Shown piece by piece: positions 36,501 through 47,900 of a stretch of 64,000 nt of DNA. The DNA lies in NCBI GenBank assembly GCA_960531495.1, contig OY482862.1, positions 9,264,655-9,328,654 on the forward strand. Reading direction: 5' to 3'. The notes under the pieces are model-generated. The model saw only the letters and a program-made list of their open reading frames with translations. It was not told the DNA's origin and did not search any database. Position numbers and translations under genes: made by a program. This DNA is from Zeus faber (lineage: Eukaryota; Chordata; Actinopteri; Zeiformes; Zeidae). Each line of letters opens with the position of its first letter. Positions within the stretch are counted from its first letter, which is position 1.

Positions 36501-37155
36501 GGAATTGGGCATGTGTGAACTCAGCTTCAATAGGAATAAAAGAAAACCATCAATAAGTTATTATGTGTTTTAAGTTATGGCAGTTGCCCAAGTTACAAAG
36601 AACTAAAAGGCAAGACGGATGGGGTATAAATATCTTCTTTAGACTGTTTCCATCTGTATTTTAAGTGGGAGGACCGTCAATGAGGTCACTTCACCGTGTT
36701 TACATACTGGACCCAGCCATGTCATAAACATGTCCTTCCACTATTTGTAAAGTTCTGCAATGTTTAGTAGAGAGAGAGAGAAGGACAGAGAGCAAATGGA
36801 AATGAGATCGCAACAGGCTCGGAACCTGTACCATCAGAGAACGGATAACGGAGAACCAATTCCAGGTACAGTATAAAAGAGGATTTGAAAGTCAACGACA
36901 AAAGTTGGAAGGGAAAGTCAACAAAATTTGACCAACAGAACATTCACTCTCCTGGGTGACGGCAAGATCTTTAAAACCGAGTGAGAATAACGACCGCTGA
37001 CCCAAGCTTCTCCGCAAAGCGACTGAGGCAAAAACAGAAACAAGACGTTATTTACCCAGCCAAATGGAGTTATGAAATGTGCCATCTTTGAAGCCCCAGG
37101 CCCGAGCCTCGTTGAATAGGAATCCAGCCGCCCAGAGCAGTGAGAAGACGAGCAT
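30964..37155 (-). CDS. tnfaip6: TNF-inducible gene 6 protein, TSG-6 (complete)
   Basis: Secreted hyaluronan-binding protein of inflammation and ovulation; it transfers heavy chains of inter-alpha-inhibitor onto hyaluronan. Six coding exons: 37155-37056, 35820-35683, 34466-34305, 32946-32718, 31697-31657, 31085-30964, total 792 nt = 263 aa plus stop (human 277 aa). Signal peptide [19 protein letters not shown], then [14 protein letters not shown], which is nearly identical to human WGFKDGIFHNSIWL. A Link module (about residues 38-130) and a CUB domain (about 137-247) follow. The tail is shorter than in mammals, with two N-glycosylation sequons (NAS, NDT). Order and orientation next to rif1 match human 2q23. 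Confidence 0.95.
31657..32946 (-). CDS. tnfaip6: tnfaip6 CUB-domain exons
   Basis: Exons 32946-32718 and 31697-31657, completed by 31085-30964. They encode [40 protein letters not shown] and [20 protein letters not shown], then [14 protein letters not shown] and [20 protein letters not shown]. The E..D..D calcium-site pattern of CUB domains is present. Confidence 0.94.
33523..33558. repeat. (GT)n microsatellite
   Basis: 18 GT units in a tnfaip6 intron. Confidence 0.95.
34305..35820 (-). CDS. tnfaip6: tnfaip6 Link-module exons
   Basis: Exons 35820-35683 and 34466-34305. They encode [40 protein letters not shown], then [40 protein letters not shown] and WDVYCYNP. The four Link cysteines are present (KAVC, HVC, SSC, VYC), as are the Lys and Tyr residues of the hyaluronan site (KGRYQ, VDYGYR). 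Confidence 0.94.
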
Positions 37156-37208
37156 CCTCTCCAGACCAGATGTTCCAGCAACCAGAGCGGCTCCTCTGCT
37201 CCTCAGCC

Positions 37209-37215
37209 TTATATA
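37209..37215 (-). promoter_or_regulatory. tnfaip6: TATA box of tnfaip6
   Basis: TATATAA on the minus strand inside CCTATATAAGG, about 55-60 bp upstream of the ATG at 37155. Initiation would fall near 37180, giving a very short 5' UTR. A TATA promoter fits an inducible gene. I looked for a perfect NF-kB site just upstream and did not find one. Confidence 0.6.
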
Positions 37216-38940
37216 GGAACTGCCCTCCCCTGGTACTCTGTGAGAGCAGCCCAGCCAGTTACTCAACACAAGGAGTCACTACCACTGTGGTGTTCTCTGG
37301 AAGAAAAGGAAATTGTGCCAAAAGGTGGGGGTTGGTGGTAGTGGCGGGGGGTGTTAAGTCAGATAGGCTTAGTAATTGTAAAGTAGAAATCCGTGACGTG
37401 ATTTTATTTGAAAAAAAATCCCTTGTTCAATACTTTTTTTTAACCTTTGAAGAAACGCCCATTAAATGCATTTGCGTTTGCCTTTCCACTGTTCAAGAAC
37501 ACGAATAAGTGAATGAAAGCGAATGGTAGCCTGTGGTGGATTCGATAAAGCGGCGGAGCTAGTTGTGGTCGGTAAACTGTCGATATTGATAAACATTTAC
37601 AAACAGTATCCCCACCACCTCGTGACGGAGATTTTTTTTTTTTTTATAAAATCAATCGATCAGGAGAAGGCAAACTTCTGAGACGGGAAAGTGACCGTAA
37701 ACGAAACCATTGGAAAAGTACCCAACACGGACGATCTTACGGATTATCACTTTAAAGCAGCCATGGCTAAGTGGAGATGAGTAGAGGATTGTGTTCATCA
37801 CATATTGTTCCACAAAAAAAGATCATCAGACGTTCGTGCTATCATTAACACACCGGAGACACGGGAAACCAAACTGCCTCCAGTTGCACTTCCATCCCTC
37901 ACGCTGCAGGTTTACCAGGTCGTCCCAATTTATCAAAGTTGCACACTCACTAAAGTTGCTCGGCGAAATTGTCCTGAATTGGTTCCAGATCTGAGAGGAA
38001 ATGAGCTGTGCCTATGCTCCCGGTGCCCAGGCCGTCGAAGCCCACACATGGAAACTCCGGCTCAGACACAATAATTGTCATATAGGTTTGAGTCTCATTT
38101 TAACAGCGAATTCATCATCATTTCCACCGCATTTCCAAGAGTCACAGCTGGGCAAATTGCTTACAGATTTAAGTAGGTATGGGGCAGTAAAGGAAAATAA
38201 TTACACCAAAATATGAATCTAGCACACCATCATCCAATGAATAATGATAATAAATAAGGAATGCCTGAAATTATGAAAAATCAAAAGAAATTTTAACGAC
38301 GTTTATTTGAAATGAAACCCTGTTATATTGAATCAACAATTGCCTTCCATTTGACGTTGAATTTAGAAGGAAATCAATAACCTGCCATTAGATCTATAAA
38401 GGTGAAATATGCCAGATATGTTTTATGGCAGAGGTCATTATGATTACAGTTGCAAACATCATTTCTTATTTGAAACATTTTCTACGTTCATAGGTAGTTT
38501 TTTGATTTATGGCCACAGAGCTGGATAGTGGCGATGACACTGAAATCACATAAGTTAGAATACAAGTGAAAATCCCTTTTTTTATTTAACTCTGGAAGCC
38601 AAATGATCCCAAAAACTGTTTTAAAACATGGCTCACCAGCGAGAACCCAGCCTCTAAATATTGTTTTTTCCGTGCACTGGTCAGCATGCGGTGAATAATT
38701 CACCGCCCTGCAACTACCTCCTTCCCACTTGTGTCCAACACGTTCAGGGCGACATTGGGTTCATTGCGCAGACTCTCTGTGGAGGAACTGGAGCTGCCCG
38801 TGCACATCAAACGTTGCGGGAGAGAGGAGGATGGAGTGATGGATGGATGGAGCGAGGGAGGCGGAGGGATAAGGGTGTCTTTGTTCCAGGGGTGTATGTA
38901 ATGTAGGGCCTACTGGCTGCTGCCACCATGACCTAACATC
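37216..38940. other. upstream flank of tnfaip6, no gene seen
   Basis: Intergenic DNA with short unrelated open frames only. No domain or splice-consistent exon recognised. Any inducible enhancer of tnfaip6 would be expected here. Confidence 0.4.
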
Positions 38941-39271
38941 CTACCCAGCAGCACACACACACACAAACACACTAAAACAACACACTCATCAGAATGTAGG
39001 ACGCACAACATTTAACGATTCTCTGAAATAAAATATAGTAACCACAAATTTATTCATGTGTAATATTTGGTCCTGGAATCCCATCTAGGCTGCTCAGTCT
39101 GCTTCATTTTCACACATCGTTTGTCACGACTAGAAAGCCGCACATCTAAAATCTGTCACATTTATGCAGGTTTTATATTATACTGCAAATATACACACCC
39201 GCACGCACACACGCACACACACACGTATATATTTATATATATACAGTATATACTGTATATACTGTATATAG

Positions 39272-39854
39272 TGGCAGTTTCGACTAACACACGCCACCCC
39301 AAGTGATGTTTTCAGGGACCACCGGCACAGAGACACAGACTACAGGGTTTCAGACACAGTTTATTGTAGCGAGAGCGCTAGATGGAATAAGCCCAGGGGC
39401 AGATAGACATGTGTCATGACAAGGGCTCCTCTCCTGAGTGTGTGGGGATGGGGGTTTTACATGCAGCCACTCTGACCCTGCCCACAGGTACAGGTTAGGG
39501 AGGGAGACGGAGTCTTTCTTGCCATGGGTGGCCGACACGGTGAGAGTTTTATTATAAAAACTGAAAAAAAAAAAAAAAAAAGGCTTGCTGGCCAACAGGA
39601 TAAACGCTAAAGAATAATGTGTTGGGCGCAGGAGGAATGACGTTCCGGGGGGCCTCCTGGTTGGCTGATGAGCCTGTGCGCCAATCCCCTCTGCAAGACA
39701 GATAAACATTAAGAAAGCTCCCTCCCTGTGGTTGGACCAATCAGCGCTGCACAGGCGCTGATTCGGCCGACTCTGGGCAGCTGTGTGGTCGCGGGGAAGA
39801 AAGCCATGCTGTTGTCTGCAGCCACGGCTTAACCACGCCCCTTGGTCCGCCACA
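39272..39854 (-). repeat. 3' LTR of the Gypsy fossil
   Basis: Bounded by TG..CA on the minus strand. It shares the GCGCTGATTCGGCCG and CTTGGTCCGC blocks with the partial copy at about 41320-41419. Confidence 0.75.
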
Positions 39855-41419
39855 TACCCCCACTGCCCGACCTAGGCCGGGGAGCCGTCCGGCCGGATCC
39901 CCCCCCCCTCGTTTGTTGTTTATGCTTGGGCTGGCGATACGGCCGAGAGCGCACCTTCACCCCCGCGATCGTTTCCACATGGTGGTGTATGAGGGACGTG
40001 AGGCCTGGCACGGAGGAGAAAACATCAGAGAAGCGACGCTGAAGAGCGGCTATGTCGGCCCTCTGGGACGGAGAGAGATGGTCACTTAACAGGGCCTCGG
40101 TATGGTCAGCCGCTTTTTGAACCTCCGGCCCCAACTCATCCCGCTCAATGACCGGCGTGACCAGAGCCACGGACCCTCCCTCCCTCCATTCTTTTAAGAG
40201 GTTCAGGTGATAAATCTGTGCCGCCCCCTGCCTGTCAGACTTTTCTTACTCATAATCAACCTCTCCAACCCGCCGTGTGACCACAAAAGGCCCTTGCCAC
40301 TTTGCGAGCAATTTAGAGTTGGACGTAGGGAGCAACACTAACACCTTGTCTCCCAGTGTGAATTTTCTGAGCTGAGCCCCCCGGTCATATACTGTAAGAG
40401 GTGCTGGCAATTCTGAGCCCGGAGCAAGTTCTCCAGTGATAATGGCCGAATCAGCGCATGTATCTTTGCCCTCAGGTCCACAACGTACTGTATCTCGTTC
40501 TTACTGGTGCTAGGACCTTCATCCCAGTTTCCTTTAACTAGGTCTAGCATCCCCCGGGGTCTCCTGCCAAAGAGGAGTTCAAAGGGAGAAAATCCCGTGG
40601 AAGCCTGGGGAACAAACAACAGGGGGTCCAACCACTTGTCCCAATTACGGGTATCATCATGAACGAACTTCCGAATCATGACTTTCAGTGTTTTATTAAA
40701 GCGCTCCACAAGACCGTCGGTCAGGGGATGGTAAACGCTGGTCCGAATTGAGCAGACGCCCAGTAACTCGTAAAGTTCCCAAAGTGTATGTGACATTAAG
40801 GTAGTGCCCTGGTCGGTCAGGATTTCCTTCGGAATCCAGACATGGGAGATGAGCTGAAACAGTGCCTGCGCCAAAATTTTGGTTGGAATATTGCACAATG
40901 GCCCCAGGGAAACAGGTTGCATAATCCACTAGGACCAACACAAAATGATACCCTCATGCACTGCGGTCTAACGGCCCAATGAGGTCCATACTGAGTCTTT
41001 TGAACGGGACCTCGACTAGGGGGAGCGGCCTCAACGGCACTCTTGGCATAGCCGGAGAGTTGACTAACTGGGGCAGTCCCGGCGGTCGTGGCTGGGCGCC
41101 CGCACTGCCCGCACCCCGATGTATGCGCAGCTCTCTGATTTCCCACGGCGGCACCGCCCTGGGAGCTGACAGGGGGCAGAGAGGGGGACAGCATGGGAAG
41201 GGGAGACAGCGTTCCGCGGCACAACAGGACCCAGCTGGTAGACATCGACGATCCAGGATCGTGCAGGGAAGAAAAGGGGCGTCTCCTGACGCCTGGGGGT
41301 GCGGCACGAGGCGACCCGGCGCCTGAATCAGCGGCGCACGGGCGCTGATTCGGCCGCGGGGAAGGAAGCCATGTGGCCGCCTGCAGCCGCGGCGTAACCA
41401 TGCCCCTTGGTCCGCAACA
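39272..41419 (-). mobile_element. Ty3/Gypsy LTR retrotransposon fossil
   Basis: Minus-strand element. The left end is a full-looking 3' LTR, about 583 bp (39272-39854, TGTGGCGG..CTGCCA). A polypurine-type tract (GGGCAGTGGGGGTA) abuts it inside. The right end (about 41320-41419) keeps only part of the 5' LTR (TGTTGCGG..). Between them lies the 3' part of pol: an integrase region with LSMDLIGPL, ILTDQG, the YHPLTDGLVERFNKTLK block and GFSPFELLFGRRPRG. No gag or reverse transcriptase is visible. It is broken, with several breaks and large internal loss. The LTR parts that can be compared differ at very roughly one base in seven, so it is old. Flanks are TA-rich with no clean target duplication. 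Confidence 0.85.
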
Positions 41420-41569
41420 ATACTGTATACATACAATATACTGTATAAAGCAAAGCATATTGAGGATCGTATGGGAACTATTTGTTTGCTCCAGGCTTAT
41501 GAGAGAAAGTCAAAGACTTCATTTACATAGACGACTGGAAATTATTATTTACTTACTGATACTTTAAAC

Positions 41570-42002
41570 TAGCTAACAAACTTACCCTAGAATATTTTTG
41601 GGAGACCCAGAAAGAACAAGAACAAGGGGACCACAACAGGAGGGCTGTCAGCGGCTTGTGTGGCTCCCGCATTCCAGGCAGCCATGTAAACAAAATAAGG
41701 AAATGAACCAGTTACTGGCATGACACGCTACAGCTGCAGCAATTAGGTTTTCTTTTATGTGCTGTTCAGTATTTTAATGCCACATTTTATTTTTCTTCCA
41801 CCGCCCGTGTCCTGCGTTGTGTCCTTCCTCACCAACTCTGAGTTACTGCTACTTAATTTCAGCCCCTCAATATTTTCGTCCTCACTGGTCATATTTGCTG
41901 AACATTATATCCAACTATTTATAATTTATAATGTATAAGTAAATAAGTTATTATTCTAGCAGTTAACAATTTTGAAAGTAATCAATCTGAACTTTTAAAC
42001 AC

Positions 42003-42039
<37 letters not shown>

Positions 42040-42520
42040 ACTGTATATTCAATTAATATACATTTTTCCATTTGTCCTCGCAGAGATACACAACATTATT
42101 ATGACCAAATGTTGTGGTATGGTAGGTTATGGTATTCTCCGCTTTAATACCATCTCCCCCAGCTATGTGAGTTCATTTTGTACGCATGCTACATGGCCTT
42201 GTTCAAAAGATGTTTTGGTTATTTTAGTTTTCCAAAAAGAGGTTTTCTCTCAACGTCGCCCCCATTCAGTCGGTTTCTTCCTGCCACAACTAAGATCTCC
42301 ATCACACTAGAGATGTCCGACTGTCACCGGCAGTGAATGGAACAGATCGTCTTGCCTTCTTGCCGAAGTTGCACATCTTCGCTTCCTGCAAAATATCAGA
42401 ATATCAAAATCAAGCTGCCACATTCTGCACAAGGAGAAGTCAGAGGGACATTGTTCTGGAATATTTATCCCCTTATAAGTAAGAACAAGGGATTTAACTC
42501 CCGGTCCTGTGTATTTCCAT
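41570..42520. other. gene-free stretch with (AC)n
   Basis: AT-rich DNA with an (AC)n run at 42001-42038. No coding or named repeat recognised. Confidence 0.5.
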
Positions 42521-42521
42521 C

Positions 42522-42690
42522 TTGGTAAGGTGCCGCAACGGCGATAGCAGATACAACAGACCGTTCACGGCAGCGGCAGCCGTATTGGTAAGGTGCCGCA
42601 ACGGCGATAGCGGATACAACAGACGGTGCCACGTCAGCGGCGGCCATCTTGGTAAGGTGTATCAACGGCGCTACATGAGCTGCAGATTGG
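42522..42690. repeat. 63-64 bp minisatellite, about 2.6 copies
   Basis: The phrase TTGGTAAGGTGCCGCAACGG starts at 42522 and 42585, and a diverged copy starts at 42649. Each unit also contains GATACAACAGAC and a CAGCGGC..CC block. GC-rich unlike its surroundings. Confidence 0.85.
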
Positions 42691-42899
42691 TCTGACTCCC
42701 AGGACATTGATCCCCTGCTGTTTTTTCCCCCCCAGGTGGTTCTAGGTCTAACTGTCTTTCTCCTGCCTTGCGGGTTCCATGTTGGTGCCTGTTTTCGTGA
42801 TTCATTTATTATGTCTTGTGAGTGTGTCGCCTCTCCAGCTCCACTTCCTGCTTCTATATGGGAGTTTTAAAGGTTCTTGCTTGGTGTGCTCTCACAGGT

Positions 42900-44236
42900 T
42901 GGTATTGGTGATGGTGTCCGGTCAGTAGACTCCCAGGAGACTTCACATTTGACGAATGTCTGTAGTTTGGTGATCATGTTGGTGGTCATCTTCCATGTTT
43001 GGGATCCGTACGACAGGATGGATTCAACATTTTAATTCAAATTCCACAGCAATTATGCTCCCGAGGTATGTGCAACTGCCCACCTTCTCTAGTTGATTAT
43101 GGTCCTAGGTCCTCTAACTGTCGGGCCAGGCTCCACTGTGTATGTCGGTTCTGCCGTTGTTGGTTACTTGGTTCATGGCCCAGTCTATGCAGAGGAGGAA
43201 GAGGAAGGGCGAGAACAAACATCCCTGCCGCACGCCAGTCAGGACCTCGTGGAAGAACTCGACATTGCATTCCTCGGCGGCGCGACTGGTGTTCAACCAG
43301 CCAAAGAGGGCACATGTCACTCCGCTGCTCATCGAGCTCCACTGGTTACCTGTAGCCGCCCGCATCAAGTTCAAGTCTCTTATGCTGGCCTACAGAGTGA
43401 TTGCTGGGAATGCTCCCGCCTACTTAAATGCTCTTGTAAGAGCACATGTTGCCCCCCGGATGCTGCGCTCGTCAAATGAGCGTCGCCTGGCTCTGCCGGC
43501 CATACAGCCACGGCAATCCAGGCTATTCTCATTTGTAGTTCCACGTTGGTGGAACGAGCTGCCAAAAATGACCAGAGCGGGGACCTCCCTCTCTGTCTTT
43601 AAGAAGCACCTGAAGACCCAGCTCTTCAGTGAGTACCTCCTGTCCTAACCTACAATTACTTAGCACTACCTAGCAGTATTTATTGTTACACTAATGTCTC
43701 TGTCGCAATGTAGCTGAATGTTATTCTCCCTTGTAAGTCGCTTTGGATAAAAGCGTCTGCTAAATGACTAAATGTAAATGTAAATGTCCTCGGTAGGTGC
43801 TCTTGATGATGCCGTCAAACTGCCTTTCAAAACCTATGAAATTGGACTGGATTGAAATTGGATAAGGATTTGCTCGATGATCTTGGTCGAGCAAATTGGT
43901 CTCCTCAAGCTCAATCTCTTCAGCCGCTTTCCGGAGCCTCTCCAGCGGAATGCGGTCGAGCACCTTCGGTCAGTGTGGAAAGGAGCATTCTTCCTCTGTG
44001 GTTTTTTGGTGCTCCCTGAGGTATCCCTTCTTGGGAATCTTTACAACAACGCCGTCGCTCCAACCCGATGGGACATTATTTTCCCCCCAGATAGCCTGCG
44101 TGAGGTGGTGAAGCATGCTGGCAGAGATTTCCATGTCTGCCTTGAGGGCTTCAGCTGGTATCTCATCTGGCCCTTCTGTCTTACTCCGCTCAAGGCCTCA
44201 ACGGCCTCCCTAAGTTCCATCTTGGTGGGGGGGGGG
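42900..44236 (-). mobile_element. old APE-type LINE fragment, split by a younger LINE
   Basis: Minus-strand reverse-transcriptase pieces: MLHHLTQAIWGENNVPSGWS, KIPKKG, KVLDRIPLERL, IIKSTYRG, then beyond the insertion MQCRVL, LTGVRQGCLFSPFLFLLCID, and further on TYLGSI and SILSYGSQTWKMTT. The pieces are in the right order for a LINE RT but in changing frames, so it is degraded. Clade uncertain. Interrupted at 43278-43786. Confidence 0.75.
43278..43786 (+). mobile_element. L2-type LINE, 5'-truncated 3' end
   Basis: Plus-strand end of the RT ORF: TPLLIELHWLPVAARIKFKS, LMLAYRVIAGNAPAYLNALV and VPRWWNELP, stop at 43648, then a 3' UTR ending GATAAAAGCGTCTGC and a short (AAATGT) tail. Flanked by a 7-bp direct repeat TCCTCGG (43271-43277, 43787-43793), the target-site duplication. 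The frame is open over the whole remaining ORF, so the copy is fairly young. Confidence 0.88.
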
Positions 44237-44239
44237 GGG

Positions 44240-44944
44240 GGTTACAGTTTTCATCTAAAACAAAACAGGCTTACAAATCTTATAATCCAGGGGTTTAGGC
44301 GTAGTAATTTGATGTAGTCTTTGGGGGTTGAAGAAATAATGATCAATTTGCTACCAGTGAAAGAATTAAATAAAACTGCTTTCTGAAAATGTGTGAGTGA
44401 GTACCACGATGGTAATGCTGAATCATCGATGGATATGGAAAACTGTAAAACACAATAAAAATCACCTTTACTACAAAACTTCAAACTGGAATATCGAATG
44501 ATTTTCAGTTGTGAATTATGCAATACAGAAATCCACAGTTGGACGATTCTCTTGATGCGTATTTCGACAGTCCTGATTTGGGGAAAAAAAAGGGGTTTGG
44601 AACAAAGACAAAGAGAATAATTGTATTTTTCAATGGATTTAATAAATTAATCACACTTATATCCTCTTCCTGTGGGTAAATTGTTAAAGACATTTCTGTG
44701 ATACAACCTTTAACCAGTAGGTGGCAGCACAGTGTAAGACGATGGGAGGCAGCTTCCATTTGTTTACTTGAATAGGGCCTGAAGGAGATCATTTATACGG
44801 TTGTTTGAGCAGCTAATATGAAAAATCAACCGTGTTATCAAATATTAAATCACTCCAAGGTTTTATAAGGACTTGGTTTAACAGATGCCTTTAAAATGTC
44901 CAGCAAGGGGAGACACATCCCGCTTAACAGCTATACCTATGAGA
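44240..44944. other. gene-free stretch
   Basis: Begins with a run of G near 44226-44240, then AT-rich DNA. No gene or named repeat recognised. Confidence 0.4.
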
Positions 44945-47900
44945 TAAAATCAGAATCAGCTTTATTCGCCAAGTATGTTCACATACATAGAAGGAATTTG
45001 ACTTTTTTTTTTTTTTTTTTCTCCATTACTCTCAATATACATACATGGACTAGACATACAGCTGAAACAAAGACAACGAGCTAAACATTTAACTACTATA
45101 TACAGATGAAGATATATATAAAAGTAAAACATATAAAAACAACAGCAATGAAATTGTAACAGGAAGGCAATAGTGCAATGGTGCAAAGATGCAGGAATAT
45201 GGAATAATTAACAGGTTACCTCATATACATGATGTAGGTGGATACGACATTACATGGATATATACAGTTTACAGTATATACACCGTGTTTAGGTTTATAT
45301 TGACCATGACAATAGGTTAAGAAATGTTTAGCCTCCCAAATATATAATTTAGAATTTGTATGTACAGTGACTGTTCAGTGTTTATGGCACAGGGATTGTC
45401 TTGACACTGTGTGCCTGGTTTCAGTGTTCATCAGAGTGACAGCCTGTGGGAAGAAGCTGTTCTTAAGTCTGCTTGTTTTGGCGTACCGCGTTCTGTAGCG
45501 CCTACCAGAGGGGAGGAGTTGGAACGGGTTGCATCCAGGGTGTGATGGGTCTGCAGTGATGTTTCCTGCCCATTTCCTGACTCTGGACACGTACAAGTCC
45601 TGAATGGAGGGCAGGTTGGCACCAGTGATTTTTTTTCGGCAGTCCTGACAGTCCGTTGCAGTCTGTTCCTGATCGGTGGCTGAACCAAACCAGACGGCGA
45701 TGGAGGTGCAGAGGACAGACTGGATGATTGCAGTGTAGAACTGGGTGAGCAGCTCCTGGGGTAGGTTGAACTTCCTGAGCTGGCGCATGAAGTACATCGT
45801 CCGCCGGGCCTTTTTGGTGACTGTGTCGATGTTTGGTGTCCACTTTAGGTCCTGGGAGATTGTGCATCCCCAGAAACCTGAAGGGATTCCATAGCAGACA
45901 CGGTGCTGTTGAGTTTGGTGAGTGGGAAATGCAGTGTTGGGGGGGCTCCTCCTGAAGTCCGCTGTCATCTCCACAGTTTTGAGCTTGTTCAGCTCTAGGT
46001 TGTTCTGACCGCAGCAGAGGGCCAGCGGTTACAACCTCCCGTCTGTATGCAGACTCCTCACCGCCCCGGATGAGGCCCGATGACCGTTGTGTTATCTGCA
46101 AACTTCAGGAGTCTAGCAGACGGGTCTCCTGAGGTACAAACGTTGGTGTAGAGGGAGAAGAGCAGAGGGGAGGAGCACACATCCCTGGGGGGCACCAGTG
46201 CTGGTGGTCTGGGTGTTGGACGTTGTTTTCCCCCGCCTCACCTGCTGCCTCCTGTCTGTCAGGAAGTTAGTGATCCACTGGCAGGTGGGGGCTGTTACAG
46301 TGAGCTGGGTGAGTTTGGAGAGGAGGATTTCAGGGACGATGGTTTTGAACACCGAGCTGAAATCCACAAACAGGACCCTTATGTATGTCACTGGGGAGTC
46401 GAGGTGTTGCAGGATGTAGTGCAGTCCCATGTTGATGCATCATCCACCGACCTGTTTGCCCGGTAGGAAAACTGCAGGGTGTCCCAGCAGGGGGCCTCGG
46501 ATGTCCTTCAGGTGCGCCAACGCCAGTCTCTCTGTAGTCATTTAATCCAGAGATGGAGGGGTTCTCAGGGACCGGGATAATTGTGGAGCGTTTCAAGCAT
46601 GAGGGGACTTGACACAGCTCCAGTGATCTGGGACAGCTCCAGTCCCATCCCGGGGATGGTAGCTCAGGCGGTAGAGCTGGTGGTCTAGTGATCTAAAGGT
46701 TGCTGGTTCGATCCCAGACTCCTCCTGCTAGCATGCTGTAGTGTCCTTGAGCAAGACACTTAACCCCTAATTGCTCCTGATGGCTGCGTCCGTCGGTGAT
46801 TGAACAATTGTAAGTCGCTTTGGATAAAAGCGTCTGCTAAATGTAATGTAATGTAATGTAATGTAATGTTGAAGATCTGGGTGAAGACGGGGGCCAGCTG
46901 GTCAGCACAGACTTTCAGGCAGGAGGGAGACACGCCGCCTGGGCCTGGAGCCTTCCTGACCTTCTTTCTCTGGAAAGGCAGACTCACATCCTCTTCACAG
47001 ATCCTGAGTTTAGGTGGGTGGTCGGTGGGGAGGGGTGAGGGGCAGGAAGGGGGAGCAGATAGGTGTGTGATGTTGCGGGAGCGGGTGAGGGGTGTGAAGG
47101 TGGGCTTTTCAAACCTGCAGTAAAACCCATTTAAGTCGTCGGCCAGTTGAAGGTTCTCCAGTGTTAGATGGTCTCCTGTAGTTGGTGAGTTCCTGCAGGC
47201 CGCTTCACACTGATGCAGGTTCGTTGGCTGAGAACCTGTATTTCAGCTTTTCGATGTTGTACGTCTTTGCTACGCTGAGCTCCTTTGTATGTGTGTTTGT
47301 TGCCTGGTTATACAGGATCCTGTCCCTACATCTGTAGGCCTCTTCCTTGGCATGGCGGAGCTGCCTGAAATGTGCAGTAAACCAGGGTTTATTGTTGCTG
47401 TATGTGCAGAAGGTTTTAGATGGCACACACATGTCCTCACAAAACTAATGTACGATGTTAGTGTCAGTGAGTTCTTCCAGATCCGTAGCAGCACCCTCAA
47501 AAACACTCCAATCAGTGCAGTCAAAGCAGGTGTGTAACTCCAGCTTTGCCCCGTTGGTCCATTTCTTCACATTCTTGACTACAGGCTTAGCAGATCTTAG
47601 TTTCTGCCTCTTAAGTAAGGAGAAGATAAACTAGACAATGATCACAGTCCCAAAGCTGCTCGAGGGACAGAGCGATAGGCATCCTTTAATACAGTGTAGC
47701 AGTGCTCCAGTTCTATTTTGATCTCTGGTTGGACATTTAATGGGCTGTCGGTATTTTGGCAGTTCGTGGCTGAGGTTAGCTCTGTTAAAGTCCCCAAGAA
47801 CAATGAGCAGGGAGTCTGGGTGTTTTTTCTTCATGTTTGTTATCTGCTCAGCAAGGTGTTGTAATGCCTCACTAACACAGGCCTGAGGTGGGATGTAAAC

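Noticed and set aside
36074-36556. 160-codon open frame with a poly-Tyr run
   Set aside because: The Tyr run is an (ATT)n microsatellite; no homology recognised; inside a tnfaip6 intron.
43142-43648. 168-codon host gene on the plus strand
   Set aside because: The C-terminal half is the end of an L2 LINE RT; the N-terminal half is antisense to the older LINE.
45375-46101. Two overlapping ~199-codon proteins
   Set aside because: Both are frames of the Rex1-like LINE C-terminus, not a host gene.
46652-46730. tRNA gene
   Set aside because: Box A and box B are present, but there is no full cloverleaf and the sequence continues into a SINE body and LINE-type tail.
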